Positions 22,111 through 33,510 of a stretch of DNA of 64,000 nt are shown here, in pieces. This DNA is from Tenrec ecaudatus (lineage: Eukaryota; Chordata; Mammalia; Afrosoricida; Tenrecidae): contig NC_134530.1 of NCBI RefSeq assembly GCF_050624435.1, positions 143,632,721 to 143,696,720 of the forward strand. Reading direction: 5' to 3'. Both the position numbers and the translations under genes were made by a program. Each line of letters begins with the position of its first letter. Positions within the stretch are counted from its first letter, which is position 1. Below the pieces are notes generated by a model. It was not told the DNA's origin. It did no database searches and saw nothing but the letters and a program-made list of their open reading frames with translations.

Positions 22111-22905
22111 GACAGTTGTAGATTCACCTTGCCGCCCTCCCATCGCAATTTCTTAACGCAGAAACTCTTGTTTCCTAATTTACTGTGCAGAAAAATTAAC
22201 TTAGAAAAAGCGAACATTTTTTTAAATAGCGACTGATCTTCTGAACTGCATTTGGTTTTATCTTGCCCAGCAGACAAAAATAAACATGTGGAAGCACCAC
22301 AATGCTTGTTTAAGTAATAAATGGGAACTCCTAAGGGAGGCTCCATGTCACTCTTAGGTTTGATATTTCCCACGCTCCCAATGGCATTGCTAAGTTCACT
22401 TCAGAAGCATCAAACAGGTTGTAGCTTTCAGTGTCCTAGAACTGGATAATTTCTCTAACGACAAAAGGCCATAGAATGTTTGTGGCAATGTTTGCACCTG
22501 GCTTGTGCCTACTGCTTCCAAGTGCCTCTAAGGTTCTGAGAGTCGTGAGCAATGACTGTTAGGGATTCAAAGACAAAGAAACTTTTGTTTTGTTTTATGG
22601 AAAGAAAAAGGCAAATCCTACACTAAAACTCAAGGAATTTCTCCTCAAAGAAAGCAGAGGCTCAGACCTGCAGCACTTCCTGTTTCAAAGATCCCCCCTT
22701 GCCTAGCTTGTATTGTCTTTTGGATGAGGCAGCCTTGGAGAAAATGAAGGAGCTTGCATGATGTAGAGAGCTGCTGGAGCAGGCTGGTGAAGAGAGGCTG
22801 GGAGGGCTTGTGGTGAGCGGGTCACGGATGGGGGAGCGATTTGAGGGAGAACAGGCCAGAGGATGTGCAGAGAAAGCCCAGGGTCTAAAATGATGACATG
22901 AAACC
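22111..22905. other. Intergenic, unassigned
   Basis: Unique-looking sequence; no gene or repeat recognised. Confidence 0.5.
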
Positions 22906-22907
22906 AT

Positions 22908-23010
22908 GAACCAAAACCACACTCACCGCCATCGAGCCTATTCCAGCTCATAGGACACATAGAACTGTCCCTGTGGGTTTCCAAGACTAACCCTTTACAG
23001 CAAAACCACT
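22908..23010 (-). repeat. AfroSINE, 3' part
   Basis: 'ctcaccgccatcgagcctat' and 'tgtgggtttccaagac' are the reverse complement of the SINE's 3' half. The head is missing. Confidence 0.8.
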
Positions 23011-23274
23011 TGCGTTTCAGTGTGCCGGACCTCTAGAATATCAAGAACAGAGGTAGAATCACGACTCCTTTCCCGACCTTCACTAAATGTTGTTCATTCA
23101 ATTCCTAAGACTTTTCATCCCATTGAGAGATTCTTCTTTTTGTAGTTTTCTTGGCACAACCTTGGAAGGATCTGGATCTCTTTTAAGAAGGAAAGCCATT
23201 TGCTTACATTATTTTACACACTACTGCCAGATTAATATTCCTAAGATACAGCTCAACCCAGACACTCACTAATA

Positions 23275-23345
23275 GTTACTACTGAGCATTTGCTCCATGC
23301 CAGGTGCCAGACTCCACATACATGTTCTTATTTAACAGTCACAAT
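23275..23345 (+). repeat. MIR fragment
   Basis: 'actgagcatttgctccatgc' followed by 'caggtgccagactcc' matches the MIR 3' core (consensus 'actgagcacttactatgtgc'). The surrounding 23011-23395 shows nothing else. Confidence 0.65.
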
Positions 23346-23399
23346 ATCTTTTGGTAGTAGCTTCTATTACCAGTAATCCCTTTCTGGGTCGGAGAAAGA

Positions 23400-23612
23400 A
23401 GCCTGCTGGAGTAGGGAGTTATGGGGTGGGCTGCAGTTCAAATCTACCAGCTGCTCTGAGGGGAAAAGATGAGGCTTTCCGCTCCCATGATTTGCAACCT
23501 CGGAAACCCTTGGGGTGGGGAGTGGGAGGGTGGGGGGGGGGAGTTCTACTCTGCCCTAGAAGGTTACTATGAGTCAGAATCAACTCAATGGCAGTGAATT
23601 TGGCTTGGAATA
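23400..23612 (+). repeat. AfroSINE with an internal G-rich expansion
   Basis: The SINE is interrupted near 23510-23545 by a G-rich run where the consensus has 'ggggcagttctac'. The tail is well kept: 'ctatgagtcagaatcaactc'. Confidence 0.85.
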
Positions 23613-23619
23613 TGCTTCA

Positions 23620-23800
23620 AGAAGAGCCCGGATGGTGTAATGTGCTACAGAGTTGGGCTGCTAACAACAAGGTCAGCAGTTCAAATTCACCGGCTGTTCC
23701 TTCTGCTCTCATAAACTTTTATAACCTCATTAACCCACAGAGGCAGTTCATAAGTCATGAGTCAGAATCGACTCGATGGCAGTGAGTTTGCTTTTTGGGT
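23620..23800 (+). repeat. AfroSINE, adjacent in tandem
   Basis: It starts 'aagaagagcccggatggtgt' and ends 'gagtcagaatcgactcgatg' plus a T-rich tail, a few bases after the preceding SINE. Same orientation, independent insertion. Confidence 0.9.
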
Positions 23801-23984
23801 AATATGCTCTAGTATTTCAAATTTCTATGGCTGTATTAGAATGTTTTCTCTTAAGTCACCATTTCCAGGATGGTGGTAGGGGCCAGGGATGGAGGGGTGG
23901 GGGATTCCTTAAATCATTTTATACAGTAATTGTCATGATTTTTATTTTCATAATAATAAGACTCATTGATCTTTGTTCTACGGA

Positions 23985-26060
23985 TTTTAAAAAGTTGTTT
24001 TATTAGGGGTTCATACGACTCTTATCATAATCCATACATATATCAATTGTGTAAAGCACATTTGTACATTCATTGCCCTCATCATTCTCAAAACATTTGC
24101 TCTGCACCTAAGCCCCTGGCATCTGCTCCTCATTTTACCCCTCTCTCCCCATACCCCCTCCCTCATGAACCTTTGATAATTTATAAATTATTGTTTTGTC
24201 ATATCTTTCCCTGTCCGACGTCTCCCTCCACCCACTTTTCCATTGTCCGTCCCCCAGGGAGGAGGTCACATGTAGATCCCTATAATCGGTTCCCCCTTTC
24301 CAACCCATCCTCCATCCACCCTCCCAGTATTGTCACTCACACCACTGGTCCTGAAGGGATCATCCGTCCTGGATTCCCTATGTTTCCATTTCCTATCTGT
24401 ACCAGTGTACATCCTCTGGTCTAGTCAGATTTGTAAGGTAAAATTGGGATTATGATAGTGGGGAGGAGGGTGCATTTAGGAACTAGAGGAAAGTTGTATG
24501 TTTCATCATTGCTACATTGCACCCTGACTGGCTCATCTCCTCCCCAAGACCCTTCTGTAAGGGGATGTCCAGTAGCTTACAAATGGGCTTTGAGTCTCCA
24601 CTCCACACTCACCCCTCATTCACAACAATAATCTGATGATGCCTGATCCATGATCCCTTCGACACTTCGTGATCGCACAGGCTGGCGTGTTTCTTCCATG
24701 TGGGCTTTGTTGCTTCTGAGCTAGATGGCCACTTGTTTACCTTCAAGCCTTTAAGAATCCAGACGCTATGTCTTTTGATAGCTGGACACTATCAGCTTTC
24801 TTCACCGCTTTTGCTTATGCACCCGCTTTGTCTTCAGTGGTTGTCCAGACGCTATGTCTTTTGATAGCTGGACACTATCAGCTTTCTTCACTGCTTTTGC
24901 TTATGCACCCGTTTTGTCTTCAGTGGTTGTGTCAGGAAGGTGAGCATCATGGAATGCCAATTTAATAGAAGAAAGTATTCTTGCATTGAGGGAGTACTTG
25001 AGTGGAGGCCTAATGTCCTTCTGATACCTTAATACTAAACCTGTAAATATATGCACATAGATCTATTTACACATCCTCATATATAAATATATTTACATAT
25101 GTACATGCCTTTAATTAGACCTCAATAAATGCCCTTTACCTCCTAGCTCTTTCCTCAATTTCCTTTGACTTTCCTCTTGTCCCATTATCATGCTCAGTCT
25201 TCATTTGGGTTTCCGTAATTCCTCTCGGTTACATTACCCTTGATCATTCCCTACCAGGCCTCCTACACCCTCCTCACCACCGATTTGGATAACTTGTTGT
25301 TTCCTTGTCCCTGGGTTTGTTAAAACCCCCCCTCTCCCTCCCCCTACCTCTTCCCTCCCATGTCACCTGGAAATTGTCGGTCCCGTTGTTTTCTCCTCCA
25401 GATTGTTCATCCAGCCTATCTTATTTAGACAGACCTGCGGAGATAAGAACATACACAAAAACAAGACAGAGAAAAATAAAGCAACAATATACAACAAAAC
25501 AACAATAACAAATCATGGCCAAAAAAAACCCCAAAACAACCAAAGCAAAACACAATAAGAAAGAAAATCTGTACTTAATTCAAGGACTGTTTCTTGGTCT
25601 TTAGGAGTGTTTTCCAGTCCAGTCTGTTGGGGCACAACGCCCTGGCCCCAAAGTCCACATTCAGCATTCCCTGGGGACCTCGCCACTCCATTCCCTTGCT
25701 GTTCTGTTGCACCCCCTCAGTGTTTTGCCTCGGTGTAGAGGGATGAGATCAGGCAAAATTCCCTCTGGTGTTGTCCCCTGTAGGGCTATGAATCAGTGAG
25801 GGACATCGGGTCTCATCGTGTCACAGTGGGGCTGGTCATGCGGTTCTTTCTGTGGACTGACTATTCTAATCGGGAACATTGTCCTCAAAGCCTGATGGGC
25901 CAGGATGTGCTGCCTTCTCGCCTCTCCCACTTTATCTGTTCCTGTGTGCTCCGATCTGATATGTCTCTCTCCCGGAGCTGCAGATTCAGTGCCATCCTTT
26001 GAAATAAATTCTTATGGGGGGAGGGGCAGGTGTCCATGTAGTAGTTGGGAATCTATGGAT
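23985..26060 (-). mobile_element. Long LINE 3' region (probably L1), about 2.1 kb
   Basis: Read on the minus strand it ends in the family's terminal sequence and polyadenylation signal near 23995. The same text recurs at 31392-33045 and 38515-40640. No reverse-transcriptase frame is visible over its whole length. I infer an L1-type 3' untranslated region from the A-rich tail, variable 5' truncation and related sequence in other LINE copies. It contains an 86-bp tandem duplication at 24759-24930. Confidence 0.7.
24759..24930. repeat. 86-bp direct tandem duplication inside a LINE
   Basis: Two adjacent units (24759-24844 and 24845-24930) begin 'ccagacgctatgtctttt' and differ at only a few positions. 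The related copies at 32240 and 39310 have a single unit, so the duplication arose in this copy. Confidence 0.9.
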
Positions 26061-26440
26061 GTTTTAAAACAATTTTCTTCTTAAGTGTGTATGATTATGT
26101 AGTCTTTGAAATATATTAGGCCTTTAAAAACTATTTGGATATGCAACAGAAGTAGGGTTCCATATCATAGAAGTTATTTTCCAAGGGTTCAATCGATTTT
26201 CAGTGTCTCCCAAGACTGTGTAAATTAAAACAAAAACTAATATGATGGATATATGACAAATAGTCTCCTTTTGTAACTCCTGACAGGCAGAATTAAAAAA
26301 TAAATTAAAGTCCACTATGGGATAATCTCATGGAATAAAAAAACACTGAAAGTGTGAAGTTCCTTTGAATGCATAATTAGTTTGGGTACAATATGGTGTC
26401 AGCTTTTTGGAAAACAATAGTTCTCAAAAATGATACAGAA
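26061..26440. other. Intergenic, unassigned
   Basis: AT-rich; no feature recognised. Confidence 0.5.
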
Positions 26441-26545
26441 AGAGCCCTTTCTGCCTCATTTTAGTTTGTTATGGTGAACACAGTTGAATGCCTTGGTGTA
26501 GTGAATAAAACACAAAACACAAGTAAACTTTTTTTTCTGTTGGTT
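26440..26545 (-). mobile_element. RTE LINE fragment (RT motif)
   Basis: The minus strand reads CVLCFIHYTKAFNCVHHNKL, the reverse-transcriptase motif around the RTE consensus YAKAFDCVDHNKLW. Only about 100 bases are recognisable. 26546-26798 beyond it is unassigned. Confidence 0.75.
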
Positions 26546-26785
26546 TTCTGAAAGAAAACAAATGCAACAATCAGATTTGGAAGACTTTAGCTCCAATGGG
26601 TCCACCAAATCCAGGGAGGGCGGGAGAGGATGGAGATAATTTGTCTGAGGTGCAGACAAAGTCCTTGAAAGAAGTGGTCCATCGGGAAAGACATGGGAAA
26701 GGCTGGCCCATCTATTTGTCCTTTCCATGAGTGTTTGTCAGAAAAGTCAAAACGCTGAAGAAGTTGGGAAAACTTTCCCAGCTTT

Positions 26786-27175
26786 ATGGTGGAAGTCGTA
26801 CCATATCTACTCATGTATAAGCCAAGTTTTTCAGCACAAAAAATGTGCTTATACACGGGTCAGTGGCATGAATGGATGTTAGCCCGACTAACAAAAGGAG
26901 GAAATCTCATGAAGCCTGAAATAGAGTTAATAGCAAAGTGGGTTCAAGATGCATGGGAAGACATTCCAGAAGACATGGTGCAACGTGCCTTCCAGAAATG
27001 TAGTATTAGTAATGCTATGGATGGCAGTGAAGACTGCGCTTTGTATGAAAATGACAGCAGTGATGGTGATGACGGCGATCTCAGTGAGGACAGTGTCTAT
27101 GATGGCCTCACACCAACTGAAGCTCTGCATTGGGATACAGATGATGATGAGGATTCCAGTTTTGAAGGATTTTAA
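26786..27175 (+). CDS. Open 129-codon frame ending in a pogo-like transposase C-terminus
   Basis: The frame opens 15 bases outside the left inverted repeat with ATGGTGG and runs uninterrupted to TAA at 27173-27175. Residues from about 43 on resemble the C-terminal end of pogo/Tigger/JRK-type transposases: IAKWVQDAW, then AFQKCSISNAMDGSED, where the family often has SFKKCGISNALDGSED. An acidic, serine-rich tail (DSSDGDDGDLSEDS, then DTDDDEDSSFEGF) follows. The DDE catalytic core and the helix-turn-helix DNA-binding part are absent, so it cannot be an active transposase. It may be a transposon relic whose frame happens to be open, or a short expressed peptide; the sequence alone cannot decide. 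Confidence 0.5.
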   Translation: MVEVVPYLLMYKPSFSAQKMCLYTGQWHEWMLARLTKGGNLMKPEIELIAKWVQDAWEDIPEDMVQRAFQKCSISNAMDGSEDCALYENDSSDGDDGDLSEDSVYDGLTPTEALHWDTDDDEDSSFEGF

Positions 27176-27536
27176 CTCTTTACATTTTAGCTTGGTTGCT
27201 GATTGAGCTCAGGGAATAGTACTCTTAAGGTATTGTTGATACCTCATTGTTTTTGTTGAGCCTATTTTCCACTGACTGTACTGGTTTACTAATGTTAAAT
27301 GACTTGTCCTTTTATTTATGTTTTTATTTAAAATAAATATTTAAATACATTACCCCACTGATGTCTCAATTTTTAGTAATTTTATTTGCATGTGTTTTGA
27401 TTATTGAAATTCACCAATAGCTTCTGCATTTTCCACCCTAGGCTAATGCTCGAGTCAATCAGTTTTTCTGGTTTCCCAGGTAATAATTAGGTACCTCGAC
27501 TAAAACTCGGGTCGGTTTATATTCGAGTATATACGG
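26801..27536 (+). mobile_element. Pogo-like (Tc1/mariner) DNA transposon, internally deleted
   Basis: Imperfect inverted repeats of about 28 bases bound the element: 'ccatatctactcatgtataa' on the left and, on the reverse strand, 'ccgtatatactcgaatataa' on the right. TA dinucleotides lie just outside both ends (26799-26800 and 27537-27538), the Tc1/mariner target duplication. Inside are the 3' part of a transposase gene, then a 3' UTR with AATAAA near 27330. At 736 bases it is well short of a full pogo element, so most of the transposase is missing. Confidence 0.8.
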
Positions 27537-27713
27537 TAGTTCTAGAAAAGCAACTGGAGATGAGACCAGTGCTAAAGTTGGTGGCCAGCGGATGGCTATA
27601 CGCCACCAGTTCAAGAATCTGTTTAAAATTCAGACTGGCGATGGTGGTAAAAGGTCTTGTTTATAGGAGGAAAGTTTGTGGGAAAATGGAATTAAAGGAT
27701 AATAGAATTTTCC

Positions 27714-27905
27714 AACAGACTCTTTGGCACGATGGGTTAATTGAGTCTTGGGCTGCTAACTAACATATCTGTTGTTCAAACCCACCAGCCACTCACTGGA
27801 GAAAGATAAAGTGATCACTTCTCAGTTCTTTGGTTAAGGTCAAGTGTAAAGATTTACAACCTTGGTCATTATGAATTGAAGTCAACTCAGAGGCAGTGAG
27901 ATATG
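27714..27905 (+). repeat. AfroSINE
   Basis: 'ttgggctgctaactaacata', 'ttcaaacccaccagccactc' and 'gaattgaagtcaactcagag' mark the head, middle and tail. The tail is diverged. Confidence 0.85.
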
Positions 27906-27989
27906 AATAATAGATATATGGAAATACAGAGAGATAGATATATAGAGATCCCCATAGAACTAAAAAGTAGATTTAATACAGTCACAGAA

Positions 27990-28170
27990 TATAAGGTTGA
28001 GTGACAAAAACCAATCATATTTCTAAATACTAGCAATGATCGATTTGAAAGTTAAATGTAGAATAAGATCATTTTAATGCCTCTTCATAAATAAATTACT
28101 CAGATATAAACCTATCAAAATGTGCCCATGACATCAATATGCTGTATTAAGATACGTATTATCCCAGCAA
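27990..28170 (+). repeat. L1 ORF2 fragment
   Basis: 'aggttgagtgacaaaaacca' and 'tttctaaatactagcaatga' match the L1 ORF2 stretch that in many mammals reads 'tttctatatactagcaatga'. It is short and old. Confidence 0.6.
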
Positions 28171-28489
28171 TCCTGTGAGAGCCATTCTGTTATATGCTAC
28201 CTATCCTTGTTTATATTAGGGTGTATCTCAGAGGTGCGTCGCCATTGGGTCTCACCCCCTTGAAGGTGTGTCCTTTGTTGCCTGATTGTCCGGTAAATGA
28301 AACCCAGGGATGGTAGCCTACAGGGAAAGAAACTGTAACAGGGGTTTGGGGGGAGGGGTATATAGAGAAAGATGATGTCAAGAAGTTCAGGAAGCAAAAG
28401 TATGTTTTGGGAAACATGTATGATTATGGAAAAAATTGCACAATTATGTTTGACATGGTTGAATTATGGAACAATATGACATATGTACT
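28171..28489. other. Intergenic, unassigned
   Basis: Nothing recognised; it may be LINE-derived. Confidence 0.4.
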
Positions 28490-29520
28490 GGCTACCAAGT
28501 TACAACAAATTTTAAAAAAAGGCATACATCCAGAAATGTGTTTGGGGCTCACACTAAATCCCAGCACCAACTTGAGAACAATTAGTTCTTACATCATGGC
28601 TCTGCTACATACTCACCTTTATGAAATGATCATTGAAGATAAGGGTGTTACAGCAAAGTGTGGTGAAGAAACCAGATGGTGCCCGGCTATAAATCGGAAT
28701 AGTGTCTGGGGTCTTAAAGGCTTGTCTTCAAACAAGAAGCCCTCTAAGTGAGGAATCAACTAAGTGTCACACCAGCTTGTGTAATACAGAGATGACAATT
28801 ACAAAATTTAAATATGGTGAGTAGAGAAGGATCGGAGCAAAAATTGATGAGCACCCAATTTGTAGAGGGCGATGGGGTCAGTGGGAGCCAAAAGCCATCT
28901 GCAGAGTATCTAATCAGACTGAGCTCTGGCAGATCTGCTCTATCCATAAGCAAGAGTCTCCATCAGCCTTACTAACAGGCAGAGAGACCAGTGTAATCTT
29001 GATTATGCTGGATTGACCTATAGATGGGACCTGAATATGTTCTCGGTGAAAGTATCTCTTACTGGTTCCATGATAGAAATTGCTTGCCTGGCTTTTTGAA
29101 TGTTGTTGGGGTCTGTCCCTTCTTATGCATTATTTGTATCTTTGTATAGTATTATGTTTTTAGCCTCACCACCTTGGCATGATTTTGTTTGCTACTATTT
29201 TCTCTTGGGTCTCCCAGGTGCGACGCACAGGAGGAGTGGATACTTCATGAGAATAACTGATCCAAGGGGTGATAGGGGATGCAGGAGCGGTGGATGATGG
29301 GGAGGCAAGGGCATCTCGGGAATAAATGGTGAAGACGGGAGGGGAGCACTAGAATGGGCTGAGCCTAACTCATCTTGGAAGTGATTTGACCATGAGAGGC
29401 GGAATGTTCTAAAAAATTGATGTGGGGGTGATTGTACAGTTCTCCTCGATATGACTGAATGATTGAACCATTGAATTATACAATATGTAAATTACTTGCC
29501 AACAAAACCCTTGAAAAAAT
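28490..29520 (+). mobile_element. LINE 3' region (probably L1), second subfamily
   Basis: It shares middle text with the other long LINE copies ('ggggtcttaaaggcttg') but ends differently: 'ttgtacagttctcctcgata', then 'gaattatacaatatgtaaat' and 'gccaacaaaaccc'. This is a related but distinct 3' end class. Confidence 0.65.
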
Positions 29521-29889
29521 GTGTACATGATCTGTGTGCTTAAAACCACAAACTGTGGTGGAAGAAAAAAGAAGAACTAAATAAATGAAGAGACGTGCCA
29601 TGCGCGTGAATCAGCAGATTAACATGGCAATATCAACTCTGGCCAAATAATCTGTAGATTTCAAACAATTCCAAAGATAGCCCAGCAGGATTCTCCTTCT
29701 CCTCCTCCTCCCCCTTCTTATTTTTTGATAGGTGATCTAGACAAACTGATTTGGAGGAGTCATATTACCTTGGATTCGTGTGTATGCTGCTGCAGTGAGC
29801 TCGTGATACCCTATTTTAAGGCTGGGCTACAAAACTACCGCCCCGACACTGTGCGGAGGGCGAGGGGCTAGGCACACAGAGCAATGGAG
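29521..29889. other. Intergenic, unassigned; short TCC-rich run
   Basis: A CTC/TCC-rich stretch lies at 29690-29715. Nothing else recognised. Confidence 0.5.
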
Positions 29890-30240
29890 GAGAACGGCGT
29901 TGTTCGCCCCGTCAAGTCACGTCCAGCTCACAGCGGCCCCACGTGGAACAGAACGAAACACCATCCGCACAGTCATTCAAATGATCCAGCCCATTGCAGC
30001 CACGGTGCCAATGTCTCTCGCCGAGGACCTTCCTCTTTTTCTCTGCCCCTCCACTTTCACAAGCGTGATGTCCTTCTCCACGACAACATGTCCAGAGTAC
30101 GCGAGTCTCACCGTCTTGGCCTCTAAGGAGGCACTCTGGCTCTACTCCCCTCAAGACAGGTCTGTTTGTCCTTCAAGAGTCTGCACCAGCACCACAATTC
30201 AAATGCACTGGTTTTCCTTGGGTCACCTCTACTCAGTAAA
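29890..30240 (-). mobile_element. RTE (BovB-like) LINE 3' end
   Basis: Reverse complement of the RTE 3' region: 'cacagtcattcaaatgatcc' and 'agcccattgcagccacggtg' match the consensus segment about random-access 'cagtggctgcaacaatgggc'. 'cctaagg'-type text 'tcctctttttctctgcccct' also fits. It abuts a same-strand AfroSINE at 30245. Confidence 0.75.
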
Positions 30241-30244
30241 CAGA

Positions 30245-30350
30245 AAACGAACCTCACTGCCATCGATGCGTTCTGACTCATAGCAACCCCACAGTCAGGC
30301 AGAGTCTGTGACCCTAAGGGAGGACAAAGTCTGACCTTTCTCCCTCCAGC
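30245..30350 (-). repeat. AfroSINE, 3' part
   Basis: 'ctcactgccatcgatgcgtt' and 'ctgactcatagcaacccc' are the reverse complement of the SINE tail. Confidence 0.8.
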
Positions 30351-30432
30351 AATGAGACCCAACAAGGTACCCTACCACAAGGGCTCCTCCCTTATTCAGA
30401 GATCCAGATGTAGACTGACTTGGATGATTGGC

Positions 30433-30997
30433 TGTATTAGACAGGGTTCCCTAGAGAGCAAAAACCAGATTGCTGATCATTTTATGTATATGTATTTATA
30501 AAGATAGTTAGATTGTATAGCACAAGAAACAAACTGTTAAATTGTATACAGATAGATAAATAGATAGATAATACAAGAAATGACCAGTTAAATTATAAAG
30601 CAGTACGAATGGCTCAGTGCGACTCATTCCCGTGAGAGAGTTGTGAGACACTCGCAGCCTTTCAAGTCTTGAGGGCCGCCAGGTAGTCCTCTGTAGAGAG
30701 AGAGCTAGGCTATCTCAGCACAGGCAGCAAACAGCAAGGCAGGTCACCATCAGCCAGTCCCCAGCTCCAGGGATGTAAATTTCAATCCTGTGGCCTTAAA
30801 GGGACCTCAACTTACAGCGACACAGTCCACAGGCTAGGTGACCCACAAGTAGTGTACCCTTTAAATTGAGGCACAAGCAAGGCAGCCACACACTGGTCTG
30901 ATGATTAAAGAGCGAGAGACAAGAAAGGTGAGACTCACTGCCCTTCAATTAATCCCACTTGTGTTCATCAGCCAGGCTGGCACAATAAACTATCTCA
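30433..30997 (+). mobile_element. Solo LTR, copy 2
   Basis: The 565-base element begins TGTATTAG, ends CA, and is flanked by an exact 5-bp duplication TTGGC (30428-30432 and 30998-31002). It is the reverse-oriented relative of 21521-22018. An AATAAA near 30984 close to the 3' end supports plus-strand sense. It contains a TAGA/GATA-rich stretch near 30545-30575. No internal retroviral sequence is adjacent. Confidence 0.8.
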
Positions 30998-31002
30998 TTG
31001 GC

Positions 31003-31391
31003 CAACTGATTTTTTTTTAAGTGCAAAAGCAATTCTGGACAGAAATGCAGTCGTTTAAAAACATGTTTCCAAAAATTAAAAAAAAATAAAAACATGTTTG
31101 CAGCAATTGCGTCACGCATATGCAAAAATATTGAACGTTGACCTAAATTCACACTTTGTAAAAAATTAAATATCGAAATGTAAAGTGTAATGTATTCAGA
31201 GCAACAGTTTATACAAAATCTCCATGAGGTAGGATAAGAGTACTTAAAATGACGACAGAAGTGTGATCCATAAAAAAAAAAAAATCACTCAAATGTCACC
31301 AAAATGTTAACTGTTTTCTCTTGCAAAGATAGTGTTAATGCTAAATGGTGGACGTGTTCTGTGTGTATTTTCACACTTAAAAAGAAAAATG
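31003..31391. other. Intergenic, unassigned
   Basis: AT-rich, with short A-runs; nothing recognised. Confidence 0.45.
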
Positions 31392-33045
31392 GCCTGGAGA
31401 CACAGTGTGGGAATGCCGCTCAATCTGATCCCCCCACACCAAGGGGAACAGAGCAATGAAGTCCCCAGGGAATACCAAAAATAGACTGTGGCCAGGGCTT
31501 GGCGCCCCATTAGACTCAACCGGAAAACTCTCCTAAAGGCCAACAAACAATCCTTGAGCTAACTACAAGCTTTTCTATCTTGTCGTTGTGTTGTTTTTTT
31601 TTTGTCATTGGCTTATAGTTGTTGTTTTCTTTTCTTTTGTTGCTTGGTTTTGCTCTGTCTTGTTTTTGTGCATGTTATTATCTCCGCAGGTCTGTCTAAA
31701 TAAGATAGACTGGATGAACAATCTGGAGGAGAGAACAATGGGACCAACATGTCCAGGAGGACATGGAAGAGGGGAAAGTGGGGGGAAGGGTAGAGGTGTT
31801 AACAAACCCAGGGACAAGGGAACAGCAAGTTATCCAAATCAGTACTGAGGAGTGTGTAGGAGGCCTGGTAGGGCATGACCAAGTGTAATGTAACCGAGAG
31901 GAATTACTGAAACCCAAATGAAGGCTGAACATGATAGTGGGACAAGAGGAAAGTAAAAGGAAATAGAGTTAAGAGCTAGGAGGCAAGGGCATATATAGAG
32001 GTCTAAATCAAGGCATGTATATATGTAAATATATTTATGAGGATGTGTAAATAGATCTATGTGCATATATGTATAGGTTCAGTATTAAGGTAGCAGATGG
32101 ATATTGGGCTTCTACTCAAGTACTCCCTCAATGCAAGAATATTTTGTTCAATTAAACTGGCATTCCATGATGCTCACCTTCCCGACACAATTGCTGAAGA
32201 CAGAGTGGGTGCATAAACAAATGTGATGAAGAAAGCTGATGGTGCCCAACTATCAAAAGATATAGCGTCTAGGGTCTTAAAGGTTTGAAGGTAAACAAAT
32301 GGCCATCTAGCTCAGAAGCAACAAAGCCCACATGGAAGAAAAACACCAGCCTGTGCGATCACGAAGTGTCAAAGGGATCAGGTATCAGGCATCATCAGGA
32401 CAAAAAATCATATCACAGTGAATGAGGAGGGGAAGTGCAGAGTGGAGACTCAAAGCCCATTTGAAGGCCACTGGCCATCCCCTTACAGAAGAGTCTCGGG
32501 GAGGAGATGAGCCAGTCAGGGTGCAATGTAACAATGATGAAACATACAGTTTTCCTCTAGTTCCTGAATACTTTCTCCCTACCCCCATCATGATCCCAGT
32601 TGTACCTTACAAATCTGACTAGACCAGGGAATGTATACTGGTACAGATAGGAATTGGAAGCACAGGGAATCCAGGGCGATCATCCCTGTAGGACCAGTGG
32701 TGAGCGTGGCGATGCCGGGAGAGTGGAGCAAGAGTGGGGTGGAAAGGGGGGAACTGATTACAAAGATCTACATATAACCTCCTCCCTGGGGAACAGACAA
32801 CAAAAAAGTGGGTGAAAGGAGATGTCGGAAAGTGTAAGATATGACAAAATAATAATTTACAAATTATCAAGGGTTCATGAGGGAGGGGGGAACAGGGAGG
32901 GAGGGGGAAAATGAGTTGATGCCAGGCCTTATGTGGAGAACAAATGTTTTGAGAATGATGAGGGCAATGAATGTACAAATGTGCTTTACACAATTGATGT
33001 ATGGATTGTGATAAGAATTGTATGAGCCCCCAATAAAATGATTTT
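31392..33045 (+). mobile_element. Long LINE 3' region (probably L1)
   Basis: Plus-strand copy of the same family as 23985-26060. It ends 'gagcccccaataaaatga' near 33040. About 1.65 kb is present, with no reverse-transcriptase frame. Confidence 0.75.
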
Positions 33046-33049
33046 TACA

Positions 33050-33195
33050 AAAATGAGCTGATACCAAGGGCTCAATAGAAAGTAAATGTCTGGAAAAGAA
33101 TGAGGGCAACATATGTACAAACATGCCTGATTCAATTGATGTATGGGTTGTGATACGAGGTGTACGAGCCCCCAATAAAGTGACTTTTAAAAATC
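33050..33195 (+). mobile_element. LINE 3' end, short copy in tandem
   Basis: A second 145-base 3' end of the same family follows directly and ends 'gagcccccaataaagtg' before 'acttttaaaaat'. It probably inserted at the A-rich tail of the preceding copy. Confidence 0.75.
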
Positions 33196-33409
33196 GAAAA
33201 ATGACACTATTGAAAGAATCTGAAAACTGTGAAAAAAATATTTGCAGATCAAATAGCCAACAAAAAGTGCATGCGTATAATTGTTTTAAGTTTTATTGGG
33301 ACATCATCCACATAGCATATAATGCAATAGTTTAATCATATCAAGAAGAGTTGTACAATTGCATATATATAATTTATAGAGAGTTGTCCAAAGTCAAGTA
33401 TAAAAAGGC
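33196..33409. other. Intergenic, unassigned
   Basis: AT-rich; may include decayed L1 sequence. Confidence 0.4.
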
Positions 33410-33510
33410 AAATATCTTCAGTTGTGAAAATGGGCAAAAGACTCGAAAAGACACTTCCCCAAAGAAGATAGAAAAATGACAAAAGCACATGAAGTGTTTT
33501 TCCACCTCCC
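33410..33510 (+). repeat. Old L1 ORF2 3' end, part 1
   Basis: 'aaaatgggcaaaagactcga' and 'agacacttccccaaagaaga' match the well-conserved end region of mammalian L1 ORF2 ('agacacttctccaaagaaga'). The L1 resumes at 34605 after an insertion. Confidence 0.8.
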
